Assembly (NCBI RefSeq): GCF_965638725.1
Contig: NC_134975.1
Coordinates: 1,810,179 to 1,874,178 of the forward strand
Direction: 5' to 3'
Source of the DNA: Aptenodytes patagonicus
Lineage: Eukaryota; Chordata; Aves; Sphenisciformes; Spheniscidae
DNA: 64,000 nucleotides
Shown here: positions 32,012 to 50,639 of the stretch, piece after piece
How the letters are laid out: every line of letters starts with the position of its first letter
Numbering within the stretch: the first letter of the stretch is position 1
Notes under the pieces: generated by a model
Database searches by the model: none
Told to the model about the DNA's origin: nothing
What the model saw: only the letters and a program-made list of their open reading frames with translations
Program-made: the position numbers and the translations under genes

Positions 32012-35000
32012 TTACTTGGGGAGAGGGGGGAGCGGGGGGGGCGGTTCTGAGGGCAGGGGGGGTGGTCGGGGCTTGTCCGTGTTGGCGGCAGCTCTGGAGC
32101 TGGTGGAAGCCCGGGGGTTCAAGAGCTCGCCGTAAGAGTGGAAGTCAAAGGCAGGGGGCTGGGTGGGCTGCATGCCCTGCGCGCTCAACAGCGAGTGCAG
32201 CATGTTGACCGTATCCTGGTAGTCACTGGCCTGGTTGGCGTTGTGCCCGTTGGCCCCCGTGGGACCCTTGTCCGATTTGCTGTGGGTGCCCCGGGCTTTG
32301 TTGGCCTGGGGTAAGGGGAGGTTGCCCGCATCCGAGCTGTGCCCTGGGAGGTGGGCCGCCCCGGGGAGGTGGGGGTAAGGGAACGGCATGCCGGGGCCTT
32401 TGGAGGCTTTGCTGACTTTGGGCTGGTGCTCGTGGGCTGCGGCCATGGCCGTGGCTGCCGCCTCCTCTGGCAGGGGCCTCTTGCGGGAAGAGGCGAGGGG
32501 ACCGTAGCTTTTGTGGGGCACGGCGCTAGGCTGGCTGCTGTGTTTAGAGTCCCCTGGCCGCTTGTTCACCACGCTGCTGGGGCCAGTGCCAAGCTGGACG
32601 TGTAAGTGTTTGTGAGAGTGGTGGTTGTGGTGGTGGTGGTGGTGGTTAGAAGAGTGGCCCTTGTGTTTCTCCTTGTGCTCCCGGTTCTTGCCGCTGCTCT
32701 CATCTGAGGAGCCGTGCCTGTCTGCAGCGGTTGGCACCTTGATCCGCATTTTTATCTCCTCCTGCTTGGAAGGGAGCGGCCTATCCCCACCTCCACCTGC
32801 CACCGGGATCCTCAGCTTCAGAGCCGAGGCTTTGTCACTCTTTTCAGGGCCGGGAGGGCGCTCAGGGTTCTCCGAGCCACCGATGGGGATTTTCAGGATG
32901 ATTGGAGAGGGGTTGCTGTCCTGCTGGACTTCCCTCTCCCGCTGCTGCTGGACCAGGAGATTCTGCGCGGCGTAGGCGTACTGAGACCGCACGTTGGCCT
33001 CCATGTTCTCCAGCTGCCGCTTCTGTGCCGCCAGCTCCTCGGCGTGCTTGGCCCGGTACTCCTTGAGCGACACTTTGGCCGATGGGGCGTTCTTGCCGCT
33101 CTGCTTCTGATAACCAGCGCCATCTTGCTGTAAAGGATGCTCAGCAGCCGACGAGCTTTCGTTAGTCCTGTGACTCTGGCCAGCCTCCAGCTTGGGTGGA
33201 GGATGCTGGGACAGCCAGTGCTCAGGCTGGGACATATCCGCACCGCTCTGGTCGCTGGGCGAGTCCGCCGTGGCCGGCAGAGAAGGCCCCGCTCCGGCAG
33301 TCGAGGACGTTGACATGCTCATTAACCCAGCAATGTTCATGTCCGAACTATTGTTCCTGGAAATCATGTTGAGGATCGTCTGCTCTGACAGGCTCTCATC
33401 TTCACCGTGGTCATCAGCCTTTGACTTCTTGGCTGCTTGAGAGGCCTGGAATAAAAGCAGTGACCGGTCATGTACTTTGGGCTGTCACTCGAGCTGGTTT
33501 GATGCAAGCAGCTGACCCTGTACAGTGCAAGCTCTCATTTAAAGACAGATCCACTTTGCCCCCATCTCTCCTTGTGGGAAAAGACCCGACCACTGCAAGT
33601 GGGGTTGCAAGAGCAGCTGAAAAACCAAGGTCTCTACAGAGTTAACTCAGAATAGATGAACTCAAGCCCTAAGGCAACATTTTGCAGACGCACAGCGTTC
33701 AGACTTCCCCCCACACATGCCCTTCAGACACTGTCTTGCATTGTAATACCAGAGATGCCACACAGCCTCGTGCACACAGAAGAAATCAGAGACTGTGTTC
33801 TCCTGCAAGCACCCGCGGTCCAAAGCAGATTCTTACCCGCCAGTTCCGGATGCGTTTAAGCCGGTTGGGAGTTTTCTCAAGGATCTGCAGGAATTCATGA
33901 GTCAGTTCTGCAGAGGAAACACAAACCCAGGCAAGAGGGTCAGAGGCGGGCAGAGCAGCACTAATCCATCAGGGCAACCCCCTACTTACTGATGAGTGGA
34001 GCTACTGATGAGATGGAGCTACTCCAGGAGGGGAAAATACTGAGAACTAGTATCACTGACCACATTTAAACTCATCTCACTGCGCGCCTTTTGCCATCTC
34101 TGTTGTACCATAGAAGCTGCTGCTGCACTGGAAACCTTGGCAAGACCTGAAGTCCTGGAGTCCATGAACTGGCCGGTGGCCGTGTTTGAACGGCAGACCC
34201 AGGAACAGAGATGCCAAAATAACGTAAGAGCCTTTGGGGGGAAACCTCGCTCCAAAACTTACCATCTAAGAGCTCCAGAGTTACAGTGCCATCAACGTAT
34301 TCCCACCAGTGCTTCCCGTCCGTGGAGACTGGGATCTCCCAGTTGGACCACTTACAAGCCAGGTGGATACAGACGCAGGCCACAACGGGAGGGGTGTACT
34401 GCAGGCTGAAGGTGGTCAGGTGCAGGCTGACGTCACCAGCAGGGAGAGAGAAACAGAAAGCCATGAACTCCCAAGCCTGAACTTCAGCACTCACAATCGC
34501 CCACTGAACAGACGCTGCGCAAGAGGTGGACGTGGTGGGGAAGTCCCTGCCATTCCTCCCCCAGTACAACCCTACTGTTACGGGCGTCTCTATCCCGCTC
34601 CACCGATTTGCTTGTTCCTTCCCTGTTCTGCTGCAGATAACTTGGGTCCAGGCAACTCTGTCAGCTCAAGGCTCTGCGGCTCGTGCAGGAGCAGCGAGGC
34701 ACGCTGCCGCCCCGCTCGAGCCCTCCTCCGAGGGAGAAAGCGAGCGGCTGGGTCGCCTGCCAGCCCCCACCTCTGCTGCGGGCTCTGCTCAATCTGAGAA
34801 GAAACTCAGACGCTTCCAAGTGTGAGTCCTGGGATGGCGTTCAAGGAGCAAACTGGCCCTCTTCGGCTTTTAGGAAGGGTCTGGTCTTTCCCAAATGATT
34901 TTTAGGAAAAGCACTGAAGCTTCGGCTGTGAATAGCACCATACGCTGGAATGACTCAGGAGCGCCTAAAAGGGAGCCTGGCCGCCTATCAAGCATTTTCA

Positions 35001-38000
35001 TTAGTAAATTAATTTGCCACGTGACAGCTCGGAAGTCAGTGCTGGGAGGTCTAGGTAGCACTGAGAACAGGACTAAGAAAGCATCCTACTCTCTACCTGC
35101 AGGAACACCAGGTCCACTAAGCTTTAGAAACCGTGACAGCAAGTTGAGTGCAGGATTTACCCACTGTCACACTCGCGAATCGGCCCTTTCAAGGAGCGCT
35201 CGATGGAAATGGTGCCACTGAGCATCTACGTGCAGCCGCAGGATGGCATTATCTGCATTTCTTCGCCATCCTCGGGCTACTTAAATATTTTTCCATCAAT
35301 GCAACGCAGAGAGACAGAGATAGGCACCTACAGCCAAAAAGTCTGAAACCATTTCACGGATACTGTATTTATCCATACATCCAAGAAGTCAAACCCCAGG
35401 AAATTCAGAGCCTTTATCCAGTCTGCCAAGGTAAGAAGTGAAGTTAAGGTGCACAAAGAGCTTTAACCCTGCCCCATAATGATGCCAGAAGGAAATAAAA
35501 GTTAAACATCCATAGCTACGCCTGACTAAATCCAGTTCATTGCTTAAGCACCTTAATCAGACGTTTCATGGCATCACTTTAAGGCAAAATTGAGGCTGCC
35601 TGGCTACATTTCTTATTTTCCGCCTGGATTTCTTTCAAGTATAACCTTAACTCATAATTCCTTGGTTTTGCAATTATTGCTGCAGGGATAAAACACGCTT
35701 CAACCATGCATTTACCCACACGTTACTAACACCACCTTCCCTTTACACTAGTTTATGCAGGAAACCCACACAGTGCCCTTTGGAGCTACAGAGCACCTTC
35801 AACAAACAATTCTCCCAGCGTGCTGTGGAGGTGAGCAGGTAACACCTCTCACGGGCAGAGAGGAGAGAAATGACTCGCCCAAGGCCACGCGCATTCACGG
35901 CTCGGCCAGGGCTTGGAAGCGTTCTCCAACTCTGCAGCTTCGACCTGTGCTAGCGCCTAAACCATCTTTTTCTCCCATCCTTTCACTTCCGCGAGCTTTT
36001 TACAAAACCGTAAGATTTTCCGTGTCCACGACTTGGTCTGTTCCAAACGTTAACTCCGTGATTTGCCTGAAGCTGGTAATTCTGGAAATTACATTTTTAA
36101 AAAGTGTCGGAAGTCCCAGCACAAGGGCTGGTATCAGCCTTGCAGTAAAAACCTAGTGACACTACCCAGACCTGTCAAGGTGAAAAAAACTAGGGGCTTT
36201 TTTCGTTTCCAAGACTCTGCTTACAGGCCTGCCTGTCCAGTCACACAGGCCAGACAAGGCTATCGTTTTCTCTTGTAACGCCTCACGCCTGCATCCAGCT
36301 ACCCTTTTTCTTCCTTCATACTCTAGATCAGCCCTCTTTGGGGTACAGACCCTATTTGTTGACAATTTGCACAGCACCTAGTTCAGTGAAAACTCTCTGA
36401 CACCTAGGTACTAAGCAAGCAAAAAAAGGTATATGCTCATTTCAAGTCTACCTTTTTGTTTTGGTTTGGGGTTGGGTTTTTTTTTTTTAACTTTCACAAC
36501 TGTCTAACTCCCCATAAAAGAAAGCAGCGAGGTTCCTGAGCATCCCATCTGCCTCGCTTATATGGCTGATTTTGCAGCTGGTTTTGACCGGCAGCTAGCA
36601 GGAGAAGGGGTTCCTGCTCTTTCTGAACCAAACCGAGCAATCCCCAGTCGCTCGCAGGCTGACCAACGCCCCAGGGGTCACCAGTAGCACATCTCCTCCA
36701 GATAAGACCCTCTGTCAAATATGAATCAATTGTAAAATAATAACCTGTTGGTAGCCATGAAATAGGAAGTTTGGGCCAAGTCCTTGCTGGCTGAAAGAGA
36801 AAAGGAAAAAGCAGGGCATTAGTCTGCATATCCTGACAAACATTATTCCATTGTAGTGCAAGAACCACGGGCCTCTCGCCACCACACACGAAATAAGAGA
36901 GCCAGCACAGTTCGACTAACTCTACGCCACAGCTAGGATTTTAGAAGTTACTGGACATAGAGCTTCACGTGGTTCAGCAGAGCCAGAACATCGCGTCAGT
37001 CACCTGCAACTGCCTCTATTTTGACATTCGTTATGGTTTTTAAGGAGACTGGCTGCAGGCAAGTTCTCGGGCAATCAATCCCAGCTAAACACTACAATGT
37101 ATTGTCACAGCTCTTCGCTATCAGGCTGAGGTTACACGGAGAAGCCACAAGCACCCGATGTCTGATATCGCTTACCTCGCACTAACTGTGTGCACTTCAC
37201 CACGTGGGTATGGGGGTGGTCAATAGTGATTTCAAAACCTGGAAGAACACAGACATACGGCCATCAGAAAACCAGCAGCACGCCCCCACGGATCTACGAA
37301 CCTCACGTTTCCTGCTCCTGGGGGACAAGGCCTTCTCCCCTTCCCTCTTTACAGCCCCTGCTCTCTGCTCGGAGGCAAGCAGGAATAGAGGAGCCCGTTT
37401 TCCTGTATCCAGAAGACTCAAGTTCTCCAGTCACAAACCCCGAAGGTCACTGCTGCTGCCAGACCTCCAAGCAGCTAAATGACTTCTGCGCTTGAAAGAC
37501 CTCACTGAAAACAAAACAACTATTAAGGATTTTAAAAATAGCAGGACAAAGCCTCTTACAGCAGCTGGGAGGAAGGAGAAGACAATGGCATCTGCTCAAA
37601 GGAATTTCTGTCACCCAAAAAGCTAAGAGGAAGCAGACGTTTTCCCTTTGAAGGAGCCTACAGCACTGAAGACAACTGAACTTAATCCTCGCTTCAGTTT
37701 CCTATTCAGTTTGGGCATTATGTTTTAAAGAAAAAAAAAAAATTCAAATCGGTCCATGTGTGCAACAGATTTGGTTCTTCCCATGCAGAACATTCTAGAA
37801 CTGGGACGTTAAAAAAGGCAACTGGCGAACCGAGTCGTTGCAGAACTGGGGTCACAGTTTAGCCACTGGCTCGCCAGGCCAGCGCGTGCGACCCATCGAC
37901 ACACCTGCCCCTCCTGTCCCCTTCTGAGCGGGGGACCAGCGGCATTTACTCCGAACCAAGTCAGAAATAACAAAGCTTACTGAGTATTTTGGAGTGGAAC

Positions 38001-41000
38001 GCTATCTACAAACTGCCTCTGAAATGGAACATACGTTAGTAAAAACAAGTTCTAACAGTACATTTTAGAAAGGAACGGGATACTGGATCCAACGGCCGCA
38101 GCCCTAAACGTAGGCTCCAGTTTCTACTTTCAAAAAAACCCGCAAAAACTGTTGCTTCCCCCCCCCCGCCTTCATGTTCAGCTATCTGGTCAAAATATTA
38201 ACTTTCAGCCCAGGTTTTGTTAGACATCTCTCAGTGCAAACTGCTTCCTGGCCACAGGACTAGAGCATTATCAAGTTGAACAGCACAACGGAGGACAGCG
38301 ACCGGTGTCCAAGCGGTACAAAACCTGTTGGGGGACGGGGGGGAGACGAGCCACACTTCCACGCTTTAATTTCTCTGAGCATTGAACCTGACACAAGTTA
38401 CACCTGAAAAAACTGATGTTAAAAGGAAAACAGAAGGAGCGGGTGTGAAAAATAGAGTTTGTTGCCTGGACTCTTGCTCTCCCACTGGCCAGCTGTACAT
38501 CTGCCCTCCAGCTGTGGAGAAGACTGTGCGGTTAGGCTCTCCGCTCTGCGGAACACTCCTGGGTCTGGGATTCGTGTGGCAGCCCGTCCGCTTTGAAAAA
38601 CTTACCCAGGGTCTGCAGTATTATGCTCTCTAGAATGACCAGGTCTTGGGCTTGTTGCAGGTAAGCCTGGGGTTGAGAGGACAGGCAAGTTACTCACGAT
38701 GAGGCACTCCGTATAAAGCCTGCACATTTCTAACACCCTTTTCTCAGGGAGGCAAAAATAGCAAAGGGGAATCTTTCTGCCGATCTGCACTGGGGGAACT
38801 GGCACAGATTCCCTGCCAGAAAAGAGAAAGCAGAGTGCTGGGGTGGACCCGCTCCCCTGCTAGTGCTTCTGCTAGGGGATGGCTGCTTCGGGATCCACAG
38901 TGGCCCTCTCAGTCCTGGTCCCTCGCACTGCACGGGACGGCTATACGAGCAGTACAGGAGAGGAATTAGCTGCTTTTCTTTTTTCCTTAAGCTTTCCTGG
39001 ATAAAGCTGCCCCTTTTCAGCAGGGTTGGCTGCTCAGTTCCAGGTAAGACGGGCTGTCTCGAGAGATGGGGAATCGGCAACGTTTTTAATAAACCCACCA
39101 TTAAACACGTGGGGACAGAACAGAACCAAACCGCGCACACCGCCTTCTGCTCTGCCACAGACACTACTCAATCGCAGCAGTCAACATCCATGCCCTCCTC
39201 AGAAGCTTTTCACGCAGACACTGTTACACAGCACAGGAGTCACAATTGCAGCAGCACAGCAGAGGAGAACAGAAGAGAGGTTGCCACAGAGCAGGAAAGA
39301 AAAGCCTTCTGCTGTACAGAAGCCAAAAAGCTCTCAGTAGCGTAAGAGCAGTCGAATTGGAAAGCTGTCACTGACCATCCTAGGACACAGCCACTCGCTT
39401 AGAGAGCGGGTACTGCTGAACCCGATTTAACGAGACGCTGTAGCCACGCGATTCAGGATGCAGCACGCTTCCGCCATTCCCATTCCTCGTGCCTCCGCTC
39501 CTCACATCAGAGCCCAGTTCTCCGATCTCGACACTTACCTCGCTCTTGGTGTCTAGAGGAGTTTCCTGGGGATGCAGACAGGCATGTGCTACCTTGATTA
39601 CGTGCTCCAGCTTACGAGGCTGCTCCTCCACCTTGGCTGCCAAGAACAGAGCTGCTGGTACCACCGACTTCAGAGAAAAAAAAAAAATTATTTTTTTTAA
39701 AGTTAGTAAGTTCAAGATTAAAGCGAATAAATTAGGCTAATTCTCATGTCTAAACCAAATATTCCTTTAGGAAACAAAGCCTGCGCAAGTCCAAACACCA
39801 TCAGGAAGGAAAAGGGTCTCTAGTGACTACTGGCAGCTACAAGCCACCTTTTCCAAGCCCCCTCCCCAGGGTCGGTCCCACCACGTCGCCCCCCCGAGCT
39901 GGCTGCCAGGCAGCAGCAGGAGCAGAGCTGGGGGGTTCCCGGCGCCCCCCGCCCCGCCAGACCCCAGCACACTTACGTTCCTGTGGAACTGGGTGAAGGA
40001 CTGCACCATATAGAAGCGGTGCATGTACACGATGGCCGTGTTGATGGTGAGCTGGGAGCTGATGGGGTGGTTAAGGAAACACACAGCCCCGATGACGGCC
40101 GCTGCGCAGCGCCCTCAACTCCCCAGCATCCCACCGGCACCGGGCCGGGCCTCGCTCTCCCTGCCGCCGAGATGTGCCTGGCTCCCCCGGCTCCCGGCCT
40201 CACTCTCCTCGCTCCCAGGCCCGGCTCTCCCCACACCCCAGCATAGTTCTCCCTGCTCCTGAAACGGGCCCGGCTCTCCCCGCTCCCGGGCTGGGCCTGG
40301 CCTTCCCCGCACCCGGACACAGCTCTCCCTGCTCCCGGCTTCGTTCTCCCCGCACCCCGGCACAGCTCTCCCCGCTCCCGAAACGGGCCCGGCTCTCCCC
40401 GCTCCTGGCCTCACTCTCCCCGCACCCCGGCATAGCTCTCCCCGCTCCCGAAACGGGCCCGGCTCTCCCCGCTCCCGGCCTCACTCTCCCCGCACCCCGG
40501 CACAGCTCTCCCCGCTCCCGAAACGGGCCCGGCTCTCCCCGCTCCCGGCCTCACTCTCCCCGCACCCCGGCACAGCTCTCCCCGCTCCCGAAACGGGCCC
40601 GGCTCTCCCCGCTCCTGGCCTCACTCTCCCCGCACCCAGGCCCGGCTCTCCCCACTCCCGGCCTCACTCTCCCTGCAGCCGGGCCCGGCTCTCCCCGCTC
40701 CCGGGCTGGGCCTGGCCTTCCCCGCACCCCGGCACAGCTCTCCCCGCTCCCGGCCTCACTCTCCCCGCTCCCGGGCCCGGCTCCCCCCCGTTCCCGACCC
40801 TCCCCGCACCCGGGCCTAGCTCTCCCCGCGGGCAACACCCGCCCGCCCCCCCCCCCCCGCGCCCGGCGGCGGCGGCGGCGGCGGCACCCAAGCGCAGGCC
40901 GCGCGGCCTAGCGCGGCCGGATACACGTTGAGCCGCTGTCCCATGTCCTGCAGCAGGTTGGCCGCCTGCTGCCGGTACGAGAGCTCCTTGTCGGGGTCGA

Positions 41001-41100
41001 GCCCGGCGCGGCGCGAGGGGCTGCGGTCCAGCTGCTCGCGGGTGAAGTACCAGCGCCGCCCCGCCGCGCCGCCGGCCCCGCCGCCCGCCGAGGCCTCCAT
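32012..41100 (-). CDS. CCNT1: CCNT1, cyclin T1 of P-TEFb
   Basis: Cyclin T1 pairs with CDK9 to form P-TEFb, which releases paused RNA polymerase II. Coding exons on the minus strand are 40925-41100, 39977-40058, 39539-39667, 38606-38666, 37176-37238, 36745-36790, 34263-34426, 33837-33907 and 32012-33445. All borders are GT-AG and in phase, giving 741 residues (human 726). Two cyclin boxes are visible ([43 protein letters not shown]-type helices, [20 protein letters not shown]). A coiled coil follows ([20 protein letters not shown]), then a histidine-rich CTD-binding segment ([13 protein letters not shown]) and the conserved end [20 protein letters not shown]. Residue 266 is Ser where human has Cys261 in the Tat/TAR recognition motif. 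The N-terminus carries a Gly/Ala insert absent from human. Confidence 0.98.
35820..35935. repeat. Possible MIR relic in CCNT1 intron
   Basis: The sequence around ATGACTCGCCCAAGGCCACG, followed by a GGCTCGGCCAGGGCTTGG-like block, parallels the reverse complement of the MIR core. It is old and diverged. Confidence 0.4.
36320..36420. repeat. Possible ancient amniote SINE tail in CCNT1 intron
   Basis: The words CCCTCTTTGGGGTACAGACC, TTTGCACAGCACCTAGTTCA and ACACCTAGGTACTA occur in the order known from an ancient SINE tail that is common in reptiles. Family assignment is from memory and tentative. Confidence 0.35.
40175..40830. repeat. 70-bp minisatellite in CCNT1 intron 1
   Basis: The word AAACGGGCCCGGCTCTCCCC begins at 40381, 40451, 40521 and 40591, so the central copies are exactly 70 bp apart. 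More degenerate copies extend to about 40180 and 40830. A poly-C tract and a CGG/GGC run follow near 40845-40886. Confidence 0.9.
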
Positions 41101-41300
41101 GGCGATCTGCGCCCGCGCGCGCACGCACGCACGCACGCACGCACGCAGCGACGCGCGCGGCGTCACAGGGCGGTGGCGCGCGCGTACGGCCGCGTCACAG
41201 GGCGGGGCAGGGGAGGAGCCGTTGAGGCGCATGCGCGCTCGGGCGCGCCTGCGCGTTCTGACGCGGGAAGTGTCGCGGGGGGGGGGCGGCCGTTACACCG
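41101..41300 (-). promoter_or_regulatory. CCNT1 promoter with NRF1 site and (GCAC)n microsatellite
   Basis: Upstream of the CCNT1 ATG on the minus strand there is a (CGCA)n microsatellite at about 41121-41147 and a perfect NRF1 palindrome GCGCATGCGC at 41227-41236, in a CpG island. The start site probably lies between them. Confidence 0.55.
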
Positions 41301-41500
41301 CCGGCCCCCCCCCCCCCCCCCCCCCCCCCGGGCCTCCCGTGACCCCCCCGCCCCGCCCCGGACCCCCCGGCTCCGGCTTTCCCGTGGCCCCGGAGCCCGG
41401 CCTTCACCTCAGGGCCCTGCCTGGGCTCCCCCCCCCCCCCCCCCCGGAATCTCGCCCCCCCCCCCCCCCCCCGGCCCCACACGCCAGGCCACAGCTCGTA
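41301..41500. repeat. Poly-C runs between ADCY6 3' end and CCNT1 promoter
   Basis: Homopolymer C runs at about 41306-41330, 41430-41447 and 41456-41472 dominate a 200-base spacer between the two tandem genes. Confidence 0.7.
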
Positions 41501-41509
41501 TCCAAAGTG

Positions 41510-42273
41510 AGTTTTATATATAATTTATCTGTACACACGAAGGACAAAGTACCTCAGGTCTGCGCTGGGGGGCGGGGGGCCGGTGCCCCCCACCACCACC
41601 CCCACCCCGGGATGAGCCCCCCCCTCCCCCTCCCCAAAAAACAAAACAAAAAAAAAAAGGGAAAAAAAAAAAAAAAGGAAAAAAAAGTCACTTTTTTTTT
41701 TTTTTTTTTGCATTTAAAAGGGGGGGGAGCTGCCCCCCCCCTCCCCGCCGGCAGCCCCCCCGGGAGGGAGCGGGACCCCCTGACCCTGGGGGGGTCTGGG
41801 GGGGTCTGTGAAGGTGCTGTGCCTGTGCCCCCCCCCCCCCGGCAGGCGGCACTTCAGTTTGGCACATGGAGGGGGCTGAGGAGACACACCCCACACCCCC
41901 CCCCAACAACCCCCCCAGCCCCTTCCCGGGGGGGCCCATCTCCCCTCTTTGGCACATGGGGGATTTTGGCAAAGGGGGGGCCGCACCCCGACCCACCCCC
42001 CCCTCCACAAACACCCCGGTGCGGGGCTGGGAAATGCCCCCCAACACACCACCCGGGGGGGGCACAGCGGGGGGGCACAGCGGGGGGGCACCCCCTCCCC
42101 AGCCACCTCCCTTTTCCCTCTTTTTTTTTTTCTTTTTTTTTCTTTTTTTAAATCTGTGGATTTGGGGATTTTTCCTTTTTTGTCTGACCCCGGTGCAGGC
42201 TGGGGGGCACCGGCCCGAGGCAGGGGGGGGGACGGGACGGGGGGGGGGGGGACGGACACCATGGGGGCCCCCC
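41510..42273 (-). other. ADCY6 3' UTR
   Basis: This is the sequence downstream of the ADCY6 stop codon, with A/T runs (41640-41710, 42121-42150). No exact AATAAA is seen at its far end. Minus-strand AGATAAAT and ATATAAAAC near 41513-41530 are the best weak signals. Confidence 0.45.
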
Positions 42274-48833
<6,560 letters not shown>

Positions 48834-48896
48834 TCAGCCCAAGGCACCGCGGCACCGCGGCACCGCAGCACCGCGTCCCGGTCCGGCGAGCACCAG

Positions 48897-49096
48897 NNNN
48901 NNNNNNNNNNNNNNNNNNNNNNNNNNNNNNNNNNNNNNNNNNNNNNNNNNNNNNNNNNNNNNNNNNNNNNNNNNNNNNNNNNNNNNNNNNNNNNNNNNNN
49001 NNNNNNNNNNNNNNNNNNNNNNNNNNNNNNNNNNNNNNNNNNNNNNNNNNNNNNNNNNNNNNNNNNNNNNNNNNNNNNNNNNNNNNNNNNNNNNNN
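48897..49096. other. Assembly gap, 200 N
   Basis: Exactly 200 N in a row is the size many assemblers use for a gap of unknown length. It interrupts ADCY6 just upstream of the first visible exon. Confidence 0.98.
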
Positions 49097-49445
49097 GAAC
49101 CGGCCCCCGCGGGCGCTTCGCTCGGCACCCGGCGCGTCCGTGCGACGGTTTTCCCGGGCGGGCGGATGGCGGCGGCGCCCCGGGGAGCGACGGGCCGGAT
49201 CCCCGCGGGGGTTCGCAGCGGAGGCCCCGGGGGGCGGAATTTAATTCCCCCTAAATTAAGCACCGACCCCCCCCCCCCCCCCCCCCCCTCCCCCCGCCGG
49301 CGCGGCGCCGGCCTCGTGCCCGGGAACGCAGCGGGCAGAGCCCGGCTCGGCCGCCTCCCCGCTCCCGGCGGGGCCCCGGCACCGGGAGAGGGGCCGGGGG
49401 CCGGGGGCCGGCCCGGGGAGGGCGAGGGCAGCGGAGCGAGGCCGG
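49097..49445. other. CpG-rich sequence after the gap
   Basis: CpG-dense and without a recognised exon. The expected ADCY6 N-terminus or transmembrane exons are not found here on either strand. Confidence 0.4.
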
Positions 49446-49862
49446 GCTGAGCTCGGCGAAACGTTAAGCGCGGCTCGGCAAAGCCGAGCTCAGTTAGGTG
49501 CGGAGCCGAGCTCAGCGAAGCGCGGCTCGGCGGAGCTGAGGAAAGCTCAGTTAAGTCAAGGGCAAAGCTGAGCCCAGTTAAGCGCAGCTTAGTGAAGCTG
49601 AGCTCGGTTCAGTTAAGCGCAGCTTAGCGAAGCGAAGGGAAGTTAAGTGCGGCTTGGTGAAGCTGAGGAAAGTTAAGCGCGGCTTGGCAAAGCTGAGCTC
49701 AGTTAAGCGCAAAGCTGAGCTCGGTGAGCACAGCTTAGCGAAGCTGAGGAAAGGTAAGCGCGGTTTAGCAAAGCTTAGCAAAACGTTAAGCGCGGCTTGG
49801 CGGAGCTGAGCTCGGTTAAGCCTGAAGCCGAGCTCAGCTCGGTCCAGCGCGGCTTAGCAAAG
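49446..49862. repeat. Tandem AGCT/TTAAGC repeat array
   Basis: About 415 bases are built almost entirely from permutations of AGCTTAGCGAAGCTGAG, AGCTCAGTTAAGCGC and GGCTTGGCAAAGCTGAG. The period is about 30-36 bases and the array holds more than a dozen units. The words are partly self-complementary (AGCT, GAGCTC, TTAA). Its base composition differs sharply from the surrounding CpG island. Confidence 0.88.
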
Positions 49863-50237
49863 CGGCGGGGGGGACCCACGGCCACGGCCGCGGGCCGGGC
49901 GCAGGCCGAGCCCCCCCCCCCCGGTGTCGCCCCGCCGGCGGAGGCCGCAGGCCCGGCCCGGCGCTGCCGCTGCCCCCCGTGACGGGAGCCCGGGGCCCCC
50001 CGGGACCCCCCGCGGCCCCCGGAACCCCCGGAACCCCCGGCCCCGACGCAGCGGGTCCCCCCGGGCCCGTCCCGCCGCCCACATCCGGGTGGCTCGAGCC
50101 ACCGCCCCGCCCGTCCCGTTCTCCCTCCCCATTGGCTGCCCGCTGCGGGACGCCACCGACGCGCGGGGAGGGGCGAGGGCGGGGTCTGAGGGGCGGGAGG
50201 GGGGAGAGGGGGCGGGGCCGGGGCGGGAGGGGGTGGG

Positions 50238-50400
50238 CCAGGGTCCGGAATGGGGGCGGGGCCAGGGTCCGGAATGGAGGCGGGGCCAGGGTCCGGAATG
50301 GGGGCGGGGCCAGGGTCCGGAATGGGGGCCGGGGCCAGGGTCCGGAATGGGGGCGGGGCCAGGGTCCGGAATGGGGGCGGGACAGGGATGGGCGGGGCCA
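50238..50400. repeat. 24-bp minisatellite, about six copies
   Basis: The word CCAGGGTCCGGAATGGGGGC recurs with a 24-base period six times, then degrades. Confidence 0.92.
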
Positions 50401-50530
50401 GGGATGGGGGCGGGGCCGGGGGGCCGGAGGGGGCGCGGTGAGGTGGGGGCAGGAGATGTGGGGCAGAATTGGATGGGGGCCGGGAGGGGGCGAGTAATGG
50501 GGGGCAGGACAAAGTGGGGGGCAGCGATGC

Positions 50531-50628
50531 GGGGCAGGATGAGCTGTGGGGCAGGAGGGGGGTGGCGATGTGGGGCAGGATGAGCTGTGGGGCAGGAGGG
50601 GGGTGGCGATGTGGGGCAGGATGAGCTG
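50531..50628. repeat. 41-bp tandem repeat, about 2.5 copies
   Basis: GGGGCAGGATGAGCTGTGGG and the following GGTGGCGATGTG recur at 41 bases in G-rich sequence. Confidence 0.8.
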
Positions 50629-50639
50629 GGGGGGGGGGG

